From assembly GCA_017466865.1 (NCBI GenBank), contig JAFTTI010000008.1, positions 1 through 64,000 of the forward strand: a stretch of DNA of 64,000 nt. Direction: 5' to 3'. A model generated the notes under the pieces. That model saw only the letters and a list, made by a program, of their open reading frames with translations. It was not told where the DNA came from and ran no database searches. Source of the DNA: Oscillospiraceae bacterium (lineage in GTDB: Bacteria > Bacillota > Clostridia > Oscillospirales > Ruminococcaceae). The position numbers and the translations under genes were made by a program. This document shows positions 44,173-50,280 of this stretch, piece after piece. How positions within the stretch are numbered: the stretch's first letter is position 1; each line of letters begins with the position of its first letter.

Positions 44173-44784
44173 TTATTCCTCAATCATCATCGGCTTGTTG
44201 CACTCTCCACAGATTAACTTTATAACCTTTGTTGTTCTTGCAATATTTCCGCAACATTCACAGAAATGCTTGTATGATTTTGCTTTTGTACTGTTTCCGC
44301 CTAATAACTTTTCTTTTGTTTTTCTGAAACAAAAATCGTATTGATAATACTTTGAAAATAATTTTTCAAAATCTTCACTTGGTTTTGTGTGTGCAAATCC
44401 GTATTTACTTGAATGTTCTACGATTAGCAAATGTTTTTCGGCTGTATCTTTGAATTTCTGATTATGATAAGTTCCGCCACGAGAACAATCTTGAATTTTA
44501 TTTATTTCATTGTATAGATGACACATTTCGTGTAACATTGTACCAGCAATTTCAAGATATGGGCGGTCAAGATGTTCTGCGACAATGTTTATTTCGTATC
44601 TGCCCCCAATTCCGTTTTCCCAAGCCTTATAAGTTGTAAACCAACCTAAAACACCTTTTCTTTTTCCTCGACTTTGAATCGTTATGATAGGCAAGGGCAA
44701 TTTATCTTCAAAAAGGTCTTTATTCAGCCTTGAAAATAATTTTTCAAGTTGTTCTATCATCTTTGAGTTGTTAATATCTTTCAT
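44173..44784 (-). CDS. SprT-like zinc metalloprotease domain protein (prophage accessory)
   Basis: The 203-residue protein has a SprT-like domain with the gluzincin motif HEMCH (residues 85-89, in GTMLHEMCHLYN) and a possible third ligand downstream (GGTYHNQKF). The N-terminal segment LNKDLFEDKLPLPIITIQSRGKRKGVLGWF is typical for the family. The C-terminus is a zinc ribbon (FCECCG ... CGECN). Eukaryotic Spartan/SprT proteins cleave DNA-protein crosslinks; in phages and plasmids SprT-like proteins are frequent but uncharacterised. It is the last gene of a three-gene minus-strand unit and overlaps the preceding gene by 4 nt. Confidence 0.85.
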   Translation of the reverse strand: MKDINNSKMIEQLEKLFSRLNKDLFEDKLPLPIITIQSRGKRKGVLGWFTTYKAWENGIGGRYEINIVAEHLDRPYLEIAGTMLHEMCHLYNEINKIQDCSRGGTYHNQKFKDTAEKHLLIVEHSSKYGFAHTKPSEDFEKLFSKYYQYDFCFRKTKEKLLGGNSTKAKSYKHFCECCGNIARTTKVIKLICGECNKPMMIEE

Positions 44785-45008
44785 TTTAATATCCTTTCGT
44801 TTTCTTCAAAGAGTTTTTCAAGTTCATCAAAATCTATACTTTCTATTGTATAGAATCCTGATACTTGAATGTTCTTTTCATCGTTGAAATTGTTTGCCGT
44901 TACTTGAATGGGCATTTTTCTATAAAAATTTCTTGCTTTTTTACTCATTCTTGAAACAAGCATATTCCCATGAATTATTTTTCGTAGTTCTTCTGCTCTT
45001 TTTGTCAT
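44781..45008 (-). CDS. Small hypothetical prophage protein
   Basis: The 75-residue protein has a basic N-terminal half (MTKRAEELRKIIHGNMLVSR, SKKARNFYRKMP) and an acidic C-terminal helix (DFDELEKLFEENERILK). AAGAGG lies 8 nt before the ATG, and the stop overlaps the SprT-like start by 4 nt, so the two are translationally coupled. I do not recognise the family. It may be a partner or regulator of the SprT-like protein. Confidence 0.65.
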   Translation of the reverse strand: MTKRAEELRKIIHGNMLVSRMSKKARNFYRKMPIQVTANNFNDEKNIQVSGFYTIESIDFDELEKLFEENERILK

Positions 45009-45020
45009 TTTGAAAACCTC

Positions 45021-45049
45021 TTGACATTTGTGTTTTTATTTGATAAAAT
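45021..45049 (+). promoter_or_regulatory. Consensus promoter for a short prophage RNA
   Basis: TTGACA, a 17-nt spacer and TAAAAT lie on the plus strand in the 110-bp gap between two minus-strand genes, 36 nt before a strong terminator. Confidence 0.8.
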
Positions 45050-45055
45050 AGAAGA

Positions 45056-45117
45056 AAGGCGGTATAGGTTTGGTTTTCGTCTTTAGTGCTACTCTCGTAC
45101 AGTAGCACTTTTTTTTA
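45056..45117 (+). ncRNA. Putative ~62-nt small RNA with own promoter and terminator
   Basis: A consensus promoter points at a perfect 9-bp hairpin (AGTGCTACT with AGTAGCACT, 45085-45109, 7-nt loop) followed by eight T residues. The transcript between them has no ATG, GTG or TTG frame of use. It is antisense to the leader of the SprT operon transcript made from the 45385-45413 promoter, so it may act as a countertranscript. Confidence 0.55.
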
Positions 45118-45118
45118 T

Positions 45119-45334
45119 TTATATTTTTTGCTCTTTAAGTTTTACAAGCACTATTTCAACTTTTTTGATTTCTTCTTTTAGAAAGTCAATATATCTGCTC
45201 CCTTCTGACAAAAATAATGCATCTTCTAATTTACCTTCTAAATTGATTTTTCTTGTTTCTAATACCTCAATTAAGTATATAAAATCCTCGATTGTTAAGT
45301 TGTATTTGCTCATTTCCATATCAATTCCTTTCAT
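45119..45334 (-). CDS. Small coiled prophage protein, first gene of the SprT operon
   Basis: The protein has 71 residues from ATG 45334 (GGCGG 7 nt upstream); ATG 45319 is an alternative. The sequence is nearly all helical and charged (LTIEDFIYLIEVLETRKINLEGKLEDALFL, continuing with an amphipathic Lys/Glu helix). It looks like a small DNA- or protein-binding coiled coil. Its promoter at 45385-45413 carries the repressor half-site. Family unknown. Confidence 0.65.
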   Translation of the reverse strand: MKGIDMEMSKYNLTIEDFIYLIEVLETRKINLEGKLEDALFLSEGSRYIDFLKEEIKKVEIVLVKLKEQKI

Positions 45335-45384
45335 AATAAAACCGCCTTTCAAATATTAAGGTCAATTCCTTAACCTCTATATAT

Positions 45385-45413
45385 ATTTTACCCCAAAAAT
45401 GTACTAATGTCAA
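45385..45413 (-). promoter_or_regulatory. Repressor-controlled minus-strand early promoter (SprT operon)
   Basis: On the minus strand: TTGACA (45413-45408), a 17-nt spacer beginning TTAGTACA and ending GGGG, and TAAAAT (45390-45385). The -35 plus the first part of the spacer are identical to the plus-strand promoter at 46326, including the TTAGTACA operator half-site. Confidence 0.75.
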
Positions 45414-45673
45414 ATTTCCCTTGAAAAATAATATTCAAAAACACTCAATAAATGCCTATTCTACGCGGTTTATAGCACTTTACAAAATTTCTTTTATTCT
45501 ACTTTTTGCATAAAATCTATTGAATATTATTATTCAAAATATACAATGTGTTGTAATCGCACAAATTCCCTCGGCTCTGTGTTCTTGCGGTCTGATGTCT
45601 TTTTCCCCCTCAGTTCTGCGGGTTGTTGCAGTCCCACTCCGCCCCCTCGACCTTTGTCTATTCAGCCCGTTTT

Positions 45674-45977
45674 CCTTTTCGAAAAGGTTTGTCAAGTGGT
45701 CGTGCCGACGGTGGAGATTTTCGTAGAAAATACAACCGCCATTTTTTAATTGTAATCCATAACAAACCCCATTCCGAAACGCTCGGTTATTTTCCGTTTA
45801 ACTCACAATTAAAAAATGAGCCACTTTACAAGCCTTGCCGAAAATGATATAACATAATAGGCAAAGACGGGGGGAGAACAAACTCAATTCAACGCACAAA
45901 AAGGACAGACACCGCAAGAATATCTCAGTTATTGCAGGGGAATTGTTAAGGGGGCTTATGATAAACGCCCTCTTAAC
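45674..45977. other. Candidate replication origin / packaging signal
   Basis: The span holds the CCTTTTCGAAAAGG palindrome, the ATTTTTTAATTGT inverted repeat with a 51-nt loop, and the hairpin GTTAAGGGGGC/GCCCTCTTAAC with an 11-nt loop. It is the only long non-coding, structure-rich segment of the prophage. The position of any nick site is not evident. Confidence 0.4.
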
Positions 45978-45999
45978 CGATTACAACACATAAAAAAAT

Positions 46000-46037
46000 A
46001 ACACCTAACTAAATCGAATAGTTAGGTGTTTTTTTAT
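46000..46037. terminator. Bidirectional terminator downstream of the prophage repressor
   Basis: A perfect 11-bp stem (AACACCTAACT with AGTTAGGTGTT) with a 9-nt loop is flanked by T-runs on the plus strand and A-runs that become T-runs on the minus strand. It ends the repressor transcript and shields the origin-like region. Confidence 0.88.
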
Positions 46038-46056
46038 TATTTTACAATATTATTTT

Positions 46057-46266
46057 TTAACTTTTATCGTTTTTAATTCCTGCGATATAGTCCAATGATA
46101 CATTATAATACTTTGCCAATTCTATTGCTTTGTCAAATGGGATTTGATATTCTCCTGTTTCCCATCTGCTGTATTGTTTTTGGGTTGTATCTAACAATTT
46201 GGCTATTTCTGTTTGATTAAGTTTTTTGTCTTCTCTTAAATCTTTTAATCTTTGGTAATATTTCAT
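46057..46266 (-). CDS. Cro/CI-type phage repressor (XRE family)
   Basis: The 69-residue protein is a single helix-turn-helix domain: LKDLREDKKLNQTEIAKLLD, QKQYSRWETGEYQIP and the closing AIELAKYYNVSLDYIAGI. This is the classic short XRE repressor without a dimerisation domain. It reads away from the plus-strand structural genes. TTAGTACA repeats lie in both its upstream region and the SprT promoter, so it probably represses both and itself. Confidence 0.92.
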   Translation of the reverse strand: MKYYQRLKDLREDKKLNQTEIAKLLDTTQKQYSRWETGEYQIPFDKAIELAKYYNVSLDYIAGIKNDKS

Positions 46267-46299
46267 TATTTAACACCCCTTTTTTTGTTGATTTATACA

Positions 46300-46329
46300 A
46301 TTATATCATATTTTTAAATTTTATGTTGA
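46300..46329 (-). promoter_or_regulatory. Putative promoter of the repressor gene
   Basis: TATAAT (46305-46300) on the minus strand lies 33 nt before the repressor ATG. A weak -35 (CAACAT or TCAACA) 17 nt further up overlaps the -35 of the divergent promoter, which suggests mutual interference. Confidence 0.5.
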
Positions 46330-46354
46330 CATTAGTACAAAATTGGGGTATACT
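46326..46354 (+). promoter_or_regulatory. Plus-strand prophage promoter with embedded operator
   Basis: TTGACA (46326-46331), a 17-nt spacer starting with TTAGTACA (46332-46339), and TATACT (46349-46354). It reads towards the replication and structural genes. The operator half-site inside the spacer would block polymerase when occupied. Confidence 0.8.
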
Positions 46355-46362
46355 AATTACAG

Positions 46363-46382
46363 TTAGTACAAATATGTACTAA
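46363..46382. promoter_or_regulatory. Palindromic operator
   Basis: TTAGTACA and its exact inverse TGTACTAA are separated by 4 bp (AATA). With the single half-sites in the two early promoters this gives a repeated operator for the XRE repressor. Confidence 0.7.
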
Positions 46383-46468
46383 TATGAAGCCTTTACCGCA
46401 ATAAGAAGTGCTAAAACAAAAGAAAACATAACTACACTTGTAATTATTAAATCTTTTAATTTCTTCAT
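46379..46468 (-). CDS. 29-residue single-span membrane peptide
   Basis: On the minus strand ATG 46468 follows AAAGGAG by 8 nt and opens a frame MKKLKDLIITSVVMFSFVLA (then a second half rich in Leu/Ile/Val, ending KASY) with one hydrophobic segment. A minus-strand promoter (TTTACC, 17 nt, TATAAT, 46536-46508) precedes it. The stop lies inside the palindromic operator. It is tiny, so the call rests on ribosome site, promoter and hydrophobic pattern. It could be a phage membrane peptide or leader of the repressor transcript. Confidence 0.45.
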   Translation of the reverse strand: MKKLKDLIITSVVMFSFVLALLIAVKASY

Positions 46469-46507
46469 TGTATTTCTCCTTTCGTATTTTTATTTTTCAC
46501 AACTTTA

Positions 46508-46536
46508 ATTATACCACAAAGGAGAAATGCGGTAAA
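46508..46536 (-). promoter_or_regulatory. Putative minus-strand promoter of the 29-residue peptide
   Basis: TTTACC (46536-46531), a 17-nt spacer and TATAAT (46513-46508) lie 40 nt before the small peptide ATG. The -35 is imperfect. Confidence 0.45.
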
Positions 46537-46570
46537 GTGCTTTGACTATAAAAAAAGGAGACTGCAAAAT

Positions 46571-46768
46571 ATGAAATGTTCAGAATGTAATGAAGAAATG
46601 ATATTTGATATTAAAGAATTTAATTTTAACGGAAGATTGATTTCTTATTATATCTGCCCTAATGAATGCAACATTATTAGAGAAGAAAGCAGATTAGATG
46701 GAAAAGATAATAAATGGTGCTTTATAAAAGAAAAAGCGTCAAAATACAAATTACAAAAAAACCCGTAA
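46571..46768 (+). CDS. Cysteine-rich small prophage protein
   Basis: The 65-residue protein begins MKCSECNEEMIFD and later YYICPNECNII, two CxxC-like pairs that form a probable zinc site. The ribosome site AAAGGAG lies 11 nt before the ATG. It is the first gene of the plus-strand unit. Family unknown. Confidence 0.7.
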   Translation: MKCSECNEEMIFDIKEFNFNGRLISYYICPNECNIIREESRLDGKDNKWCFIKEKASKYKLQKNP

Positions 46769-46837
46769 AAAACTTTTGTAAGGTAATCAGCCTAACGGCT
46801 TATTATATAAAAAAAATAAAGAAAGAGGGTCGAACTT

Positions 46838-47128
46838 ATGAACGACAACAAAATGATACTCGTAGGTATCGAAGAAAAAAAAGGAGAGTTTGAGGGGAGA
46901 GCATATCACAATTATTGCTTCCACTTTAACGAAAACACTGGAAAACCTAACATCATCGGCAAAAGCACAGGAGTGCTTAAAGTAAAAGCTGAAAACCTTA
47001 ATGATGTTTTGGGTTTTGCACCTACAACAGCGGACTTAAACGCTTGTTTAGGCAAATCAATGGTAGTTGCATACAATAGGTACGGACAGCCTATCCGCAT
47101 TGGCTTTGAAGATACAAAGTCTAAATAA
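46838..47128 (+). CDS. Candidate single-stranded DNA-binding protein of the prophage
   Basis: The 96-residue soluble, beta-rich protein (KMILVGIEEKKGEFEGRAYH ... GKSTGVLKVKAENL ... GKSMVVAYNRYGQPIRIGF) lies where filamentous phages keep their gene V-type ssDNA-binding protein, just before the coat genes. The size agrees. I did not recognise a named family from sequence, so the role is inferred from position, size and aromatic/basic content. It overlaps the next start by 1 nt. AGAGGG lies 11 nt upstream of its ATG. Confidence 0.6.
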   Translation: MNDNKMILVGIEEKKGEFEGRAYHNYCFHFNENTGKPNIIGKSTGVLKVKAENLNDVLGFAPTTADLNACLGKSMVVAYNRYGQPIRIGFEDTKSK

Positions 47129-47406
47129 TGGGAGAGGTAACCACTATTGCAATATCGGGTGAAACTGTTGAGGAGACAACAACTATTGAGTCTGCGGTCG
47201 ATTCGATATTGCTACCCTCAACAGTTCAGACCGAAACAAGAGAAGAAATATCGGTAGACACTACTGATTATACAGAGTTACTTGCATATCAGAACGACAG
47301 GTTGACGGAAATATCAACACTTTTAACGTACATACTCGTAACGGGAATTATTGTTATTGCTGTTTCTGTTTGCAAGTGGATTTCATCAGTTATCAATGCG
47401 GTATAG
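47128..47406 (+). CDS. Small prophage membrane protein (minor coat candidate)
   Basis: The 92-residue protein has a Thr/Glu-rich N-terminal half with repeated ETVEETTTIES-like sequence and one C-terminal membrane span (STLLTYILVTGIIVIAVSVCKWI, cut to the core ILVTGIIVIAVSV). There is no signal peptide, so N-out topology by tail insertion is possible. It is coupled to the ssDNA-binding candidate. It may be a minor virion protein. Confidence 0.65.
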   Translation: MGEVTTIAISGETVEETTTIESAVDSILLPSTVQTETREEISVDTTDYTELLAYQNDRLTEISTLLTYILVTGIIVIAVSVCKWISSVINAV

Positions 47407-47448
47407 CCGTATGGATATATAAAAATTGAAGAAAGGAGAAATGTAGAA

Positions 47449-47613
47449 ATGACAGCCGACCAGATGACAGCTCTTTTTACAAGCGTTGACCTCACTATTC
47501 TTTATGATATTTTCGTAGCTGCAATTACTTGGGCACTTCCTACAATGGTTACTATTTCAATTGTTAAGAAGATACCCTATATCGCACTCGGATATATCAG
47601 AGGTGCTTGTTAA
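47449..47613 (+). CDS. Major coat protein candidate (pVIII-like)
   Basis: The 54-residue protein MTADQMTALFTSVDLTILYD... has a short polar N-terminus, one long membrane helix (about residues 14-39, containing IFVAAITWALPTMVTISIV) and a basic C-terminus (KKIPYIALGYIRGAC). This is the architecture of filamentous-phage major coat proteins; like Pf3 coat it lacks a cleavable signal. It has the strongest ribosome site of the region (GAAAGGAG) and is followed by a hairpin and a perfect terminator, as gene VIII usually is. Role inferred. Confidence 0.65.
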   Translation: MTADQMTALFTSVDLTILYDIFVAAITWALPTMVTISIVKKIPYIALGYIRGAC

Positions 47614-47617
47614 TCTC

Positions 47618-47684
47618 CGTATAAGCATAACGGACTTATACGCTAAAACAGACTTGGTATTCCACACAAGTCTGTTTTCTTTTT
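47618..47684 (+). terminator. Strong terminator after the major coat candidate
   Basis: A first hairpin CGTATAAG/CTTATACG (47618-47642) is followed by a perfect 12-bp stem AAAACAGACTTG/CAAGTCTGTTTT (47645-47678) with a 10-nt loop and a T-rich tail. It should cut transcription of the downstream minor genes relative to the coat gene. Confidence 0.9.
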
Positions 47685-47714
47685 CGGCTTTTCTGCATTT
47701 TAAAGTAAATAAAA

Positions 47715-47987
47715 ATGTTAATTTTGAAAATTATTTTAATAGTACTTATTTTTGCTTTTTGGTGTGTTGGTGTATTTTTTTATATTAAAGAAGATGATTT
47801 CGATATTTTATTGGTGGCTTCTATTCTTTTACTTTTATTTTTACATCTTTTCTTTGAAGATATCTATTGTGAAATCAATCCGCCAAAAACTGTTGAAGAA
47901 AATGGGTATATATATCAACTTGAAGATTATCAACCTGAACAAACTATCGAACGATACGGCGAAACTTATGTTTTAGTTACAGAATAG
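47715..47987 (+). CDS. Two-span small prophage membrane protein
   Basis: The 90-residue protein has two N-terminal membrane spans (about 1-23 and 30-48) and a polar, Tyr/Glu-rich C-terminal tail (NGYIYQLEDYQPEQTIERYG). The ribosome site is weak (AAAGTAAATAA). The family is unknown. It lies just after the coat terminator, in the minor structural gene block. Confidence 0.6.
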   Translation: MLILKIILIVLIFAFWCVGVFFYIKEDDFDILLVASILLLLFLHLFFEDIYCEINPPKTVEENGYIYQLEDYQPEQTIERYGETYVLVTE

Positions 47988-47998
47988 GAGCGATAGAA

Positions 47999-48193
47999 AT
48001 GTTTATATACACACAAATGAGTTTATATCGCCATTGTAAAAGGTGCGGACAACTTACCGATGATGGCACAAAAGATTATTGTTTAGATTGCCTCGATGAA
48101 ATCTATGAGGAAAACAAAGTTAAAAGCAACATTGATATAGATTTTTATCCTACATTTGACGAGGTTGAGGGGGTGCATTTAAATGTTTCATAA
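47999..48193 (+). CDS. Small zinc-ribbon prophage protein
   Basis: The 64-residue protein contains HCKRCGQLTDDGTKDYCLDC, a four-cysteine zinc ribbon (residues about 12-31), then an acidic tail. TAGGAG lies 8 nt upstream of the ATG. It overlaps the next gene's start by 11 nt, so it is translated together with the adsorption-protein candidate. Function unknown. Confidence 0.65.
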   Translation: MFIYTQMSLYRHCKRCGQLTDDGTKDYCLDCLDEIYEENKVKSNIDIDFYPTFDEVEGVHLNVS

Positions 48194-49805
48194 ATACAAA
48201 AAAGGCTTTATAAGTCTTTTCCTTGCTCTTGCGGTAATGCTTTCTTGTTGCGTTCCCGTTTTTGCAATCATATACGAAAATTCCTATAATACTTATAAAA
48301 CTTATGTTTATATAAATGAGTCTGTTCAACCTTATCATTTAGCCGTTGGTAAGGGTGGAGATTTTGCCTTCCGTAAAAAAAATAATACTTATTTTGAGGG
48401 ATTTTTTGGTGAAGAATTTTTTATTCATTCTGTGTCTCGTGATTCTTCTAAAAATATAACTGGTATAAAATTTTCTTTTTCAAATTATACTCGACATAAA
48501 ATTGAGGTCAATAGTGACACAAGTTTTATTTTGCATGATTATAATTTGGTTGAAAATTCTACTGTTTATGATTATAATTCTTCCTATCTTTATAAATTTG
48601 ACTGGTCAAAATTTAGTGTGTCAATGTCTTGTGGTATTGAAAAAGGTGATTCCTTTACATATCTAAACTATCAAGGCGAGGAAGAAACAATAACTTTTGA
48701 CGGAAACGGCGGAATTGTCGGCTATGGCAATTCTGAGGAAGAGGATAACCCTTTCGGAGATTTAATTGAACAAGATTATCCCGAATTTAATTTACCCGAG
48801 TATTCGGGTCTTGAACTTAAAGATTTTGTTGATTTTGATAAAATTTTTACTGATTTACAAGACGGAAATCTTTTGGCAGTTGGCCAAGGGATTCTCAATG
48901 CTTTAAAAGGTGGCTTTCAGTTTACAACTTCTTCGGTTGTAAATATAGTGTCACACCTTGCATTAACTCTTGTTTCTTTGTTCGATTGGCTGAAAGAAAC
49001 CTTGCCTATTCTTTTCGGAAATATGGTTGTAAAGCTCAATCCTTATTTTGAAAACTTATACAATGTACTTAAACTTATTGAAACTGCGGTTACAAATAAC
49101 CCCACAGGTGAATTTATATTCGACCAAGAAGGTTTATTTGGTAAGCTCGATAATCTTTCTGATTTATCACAAAAAATAAAAGATATATTTACAGAAAATT
49201 TTATTAATGCTTTGTTGTTGATACCTGATTTAAAAACATCTATTGAAAATTGGTTTTCTGCTATTGAAACAGTATTTAACACTACAAAAGACAAAATATT
49301 TGATTTATATGATTCTTTTATTTTGTTTAAAGATACTTTAAAAATAATGCTTTCTGAAGAAATAAGTGTTATAACAACTTTCTTTGATGTTTCCGATACA
49401 AATGTAAAGTCTTTGATTTCATCAAGGTACGAGGATTTTCAACTGACTTTTGCAGATAAATTTCCTATTTTAAAGGTTATGAATAGTGTTAAAATTGCCG
49501 TTGAATCTTCATTTAATGAAAATGATGTTGTTTTTTCTTTTCCCGATGTTACATTCCCACTCCATGACGGGAAAACTCTTACTATAAACGGGTTTACTGT
49601 TACAACTAACATTACAAAGAAAATACGCATATTTACTGACCCTATTATCATCGGCATTGTTTACCTTTCTACTTTTAACTTTTTTAGAAATGCAATACCC
49701 GATTTGATAGGCGGTGTTGGTGGTGGTGTTCATCAGGCAGGGGACAGCATTTCACAAGCTGTATATGATGAACAACATAAAAATCGTACAAAAATAGGGT
49801 TTTAA
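48183..49805 (+). CDS. Large secreted, C-terminally anchored prophage protein (adsorption protein candidate, pIII-like)
   Basis: The 540-residue protein has a signal peptide (MFHKYKKGFISLFLALAVML..., cleavage likely after VFA near residue 28), a large extracytoplasmic region and a C-terminal membrane span at about residues 488-505 followed by a short tail. A central amphipathic/hydrophobic stretch (about 240-290) and several helical repeats could mediate entry. It is by far the largest structural gene, in the position of gene III in filamentous phages. No binding domain is recognised, so the receptor is unknown. Role inferred from architecture and order. Confidence 0.65.
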   Translation: MFHKYKKGFISLFLALAVMLSCCVPVFAIIYENSYNTYKTYVYINESVQPYHLAVGKGGDFAFRKKNNTYFEGFFGEEFFIHSVSRDSSKNITGIKFSFSNYTRHKIEVNSDTSFILHDYNLVENSTVYDYNSSYLYKFDWSKFSVSMSCGIEKGDSFTYLNYQGEEETITFDGNGGIVGYGNSEEEDNPFGDLIEQDYPEFNLPEYSGLELKDFVDFDKIFTDLQDGNLLAVGQGILNALKGGFQFTTSSVVNIVSHLALTLVSLFDWLKETLPILFGNMVVKLNPYFENLYNVLKLIETAVTNNPTGEFIFDQEGLFGKLDNLSDLSQKIKDIFTENFINALLLIPDLKTSIENWFSAIETVFNTTKDKIFDLYDSFILFKDTLKIMLSEEISVITTFFDVSDTNVKSLISSRYEDFQLTFADKFPILKVMNSVKIAVESSFNENDVVFSFPDVTFPLHDGKTLTINGFTVTTNITKKIRIFTDPIIIGIVYLSTFNFFRNAIPDLIGGVGGGVHQAGDSISQAVYDEQHKNRTKIGF

Positions 49806-49817
49806 GGCGGTGAAAAT

Positions 49818-50069
49818 ATGATACTTTATTACATTGTCGATTTTATATTGACTATTGGCGAAATGTTTCTAAAAAACATAGACCCTTTTTATTTTGGTGA
49901 AGATTTAGGACATATAATTGACTTTATAGCAAATATTTTCACTTATGCAAATGTTCTTTTTCCTTTAAAAGAATTGACACCTATTGTACATATTTATTTT
50001 TCTTGGTTTTACATCCGCTTTAATTTGGCTGTTTTGGGCTTTGTTAAAAAATATATTCCTATTGCATAA
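49818..50069 (+). CDS. Hydrophobic small prophage protein (pVI-like candidate)
   Basis: The 83-residue protein is strongly hydrophobic with an N-terminal span (ILYYIVDFILTIGEMFL) and further apolar segments towards the C-terminus. It lies right after the pIII-like gene (GGCGG ribosome site, 12-nt gap) and before the Zot-like gene, the place of gene VI. No family was recognised from sequence. Confidence 0.6.
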   Translation: MILYYIVDFILTIGEMFLKNIDPFYFGEDLGHIIDFIANIFTYANVLFPLKELTPIVHIYFSWFYIRFNLAVLGFVKKYIPIA

Positions 50070-50097
50070 AAAAATAATAAAAGAGAGGTTTTATATT

Positions 50098-50280
50098 ATG
50101 GACTTATATTCAATTCTTAACTTTTTTCTTCACCCGACACCAACAGTTACAGTTATCTCGCTTTCTGTTTCGCTTTTTCTGTTATTTATTGTTTTTCCCC
50201 TTGTTAATAATGCTTACAAAAAGAAGAAAATTGCAGAAAATGAAAGGATAGATAAAAATGATAATGCAGATGATAAGTAG
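50098..50280 (+). CDS. Single-span small prophage membrane protein
   Basis: The 60-residue protein begins MDLYSILNFFLHPTPTVTVI, has one membrane span (about 18-36, SLSVSLFLLFIVFPLV) and a charged tail (KKKKIAENERIDKNDNADD). ATG 50098 has AGAGAGG 9 nt upstream, which decides against a longer frame. It overlaps the Zot-like gene by 23 nt. Confidence 0.65.
   Translation: MDLYSILNFFLHPTPTVTVISLSVSLFLLFIVFPLVNNAYKKKKIAENERIDKNDNADDK

Larger units (their letters stand above)
45353..46056. other. Prophage intergenic region: early promoter and origin-like structured DNA
   Basis: These 700 bp contain no supportable gene. The segment 45385-45413 is the minus-strand early promoter. From about 45560 the sequence becomes noticeably richer in G+C than its surroundings and is packed with inverted repeats: a perfect 14-bp palindrome (45674-45687), a 13-bp inverted repeat (45741-45753 with 45805-45817) and an 11-bp GC-rich hairpin (45945-45955 with 45967-45977). 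A terminator closes the region. In filamentous phages the large intergenic region holds replication origins and the packaging signal; that role is inferred here. Confidence 0.6.
46267..46570. other. Prophage immunity/control region
   Basis: This 300-bp region between the divergent repressor and structural genes holds two minus-strand promoters, one plus-strand promoter, a half-site and a full operator palindrome, plus one 29-codon peptide frame. It is the genetic switch of the prophage. Confidence 0.7.

Noticed and set aside
45520..45847. Three overlapping plus-strand frames of 67-74 residues in the origin-like region
   Set aside because: Different frames of the same structured DNA, no ribosome sites, Cys/Pro/Ser-rich low-quality sequence without any domain.
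45850..45995. A plus-strand peptide-like frame (GQTPQEYLSYCRGIVKGAYD region)
   Set aside because: No ATG, GTG or TTG start follows the GGGGGGAG tract in frame and the frame begins after a stop; it overlaps the strong hairpin at 45945. It may be a relic, so it was not called.
46768..46837. Hairpin AATCAGCC/GGCTTATT before the ssDNA-binding candidate as riboswitch or terminator
   Set aside because: Only a short stem with one mismatch and no T-run or conserved motif.
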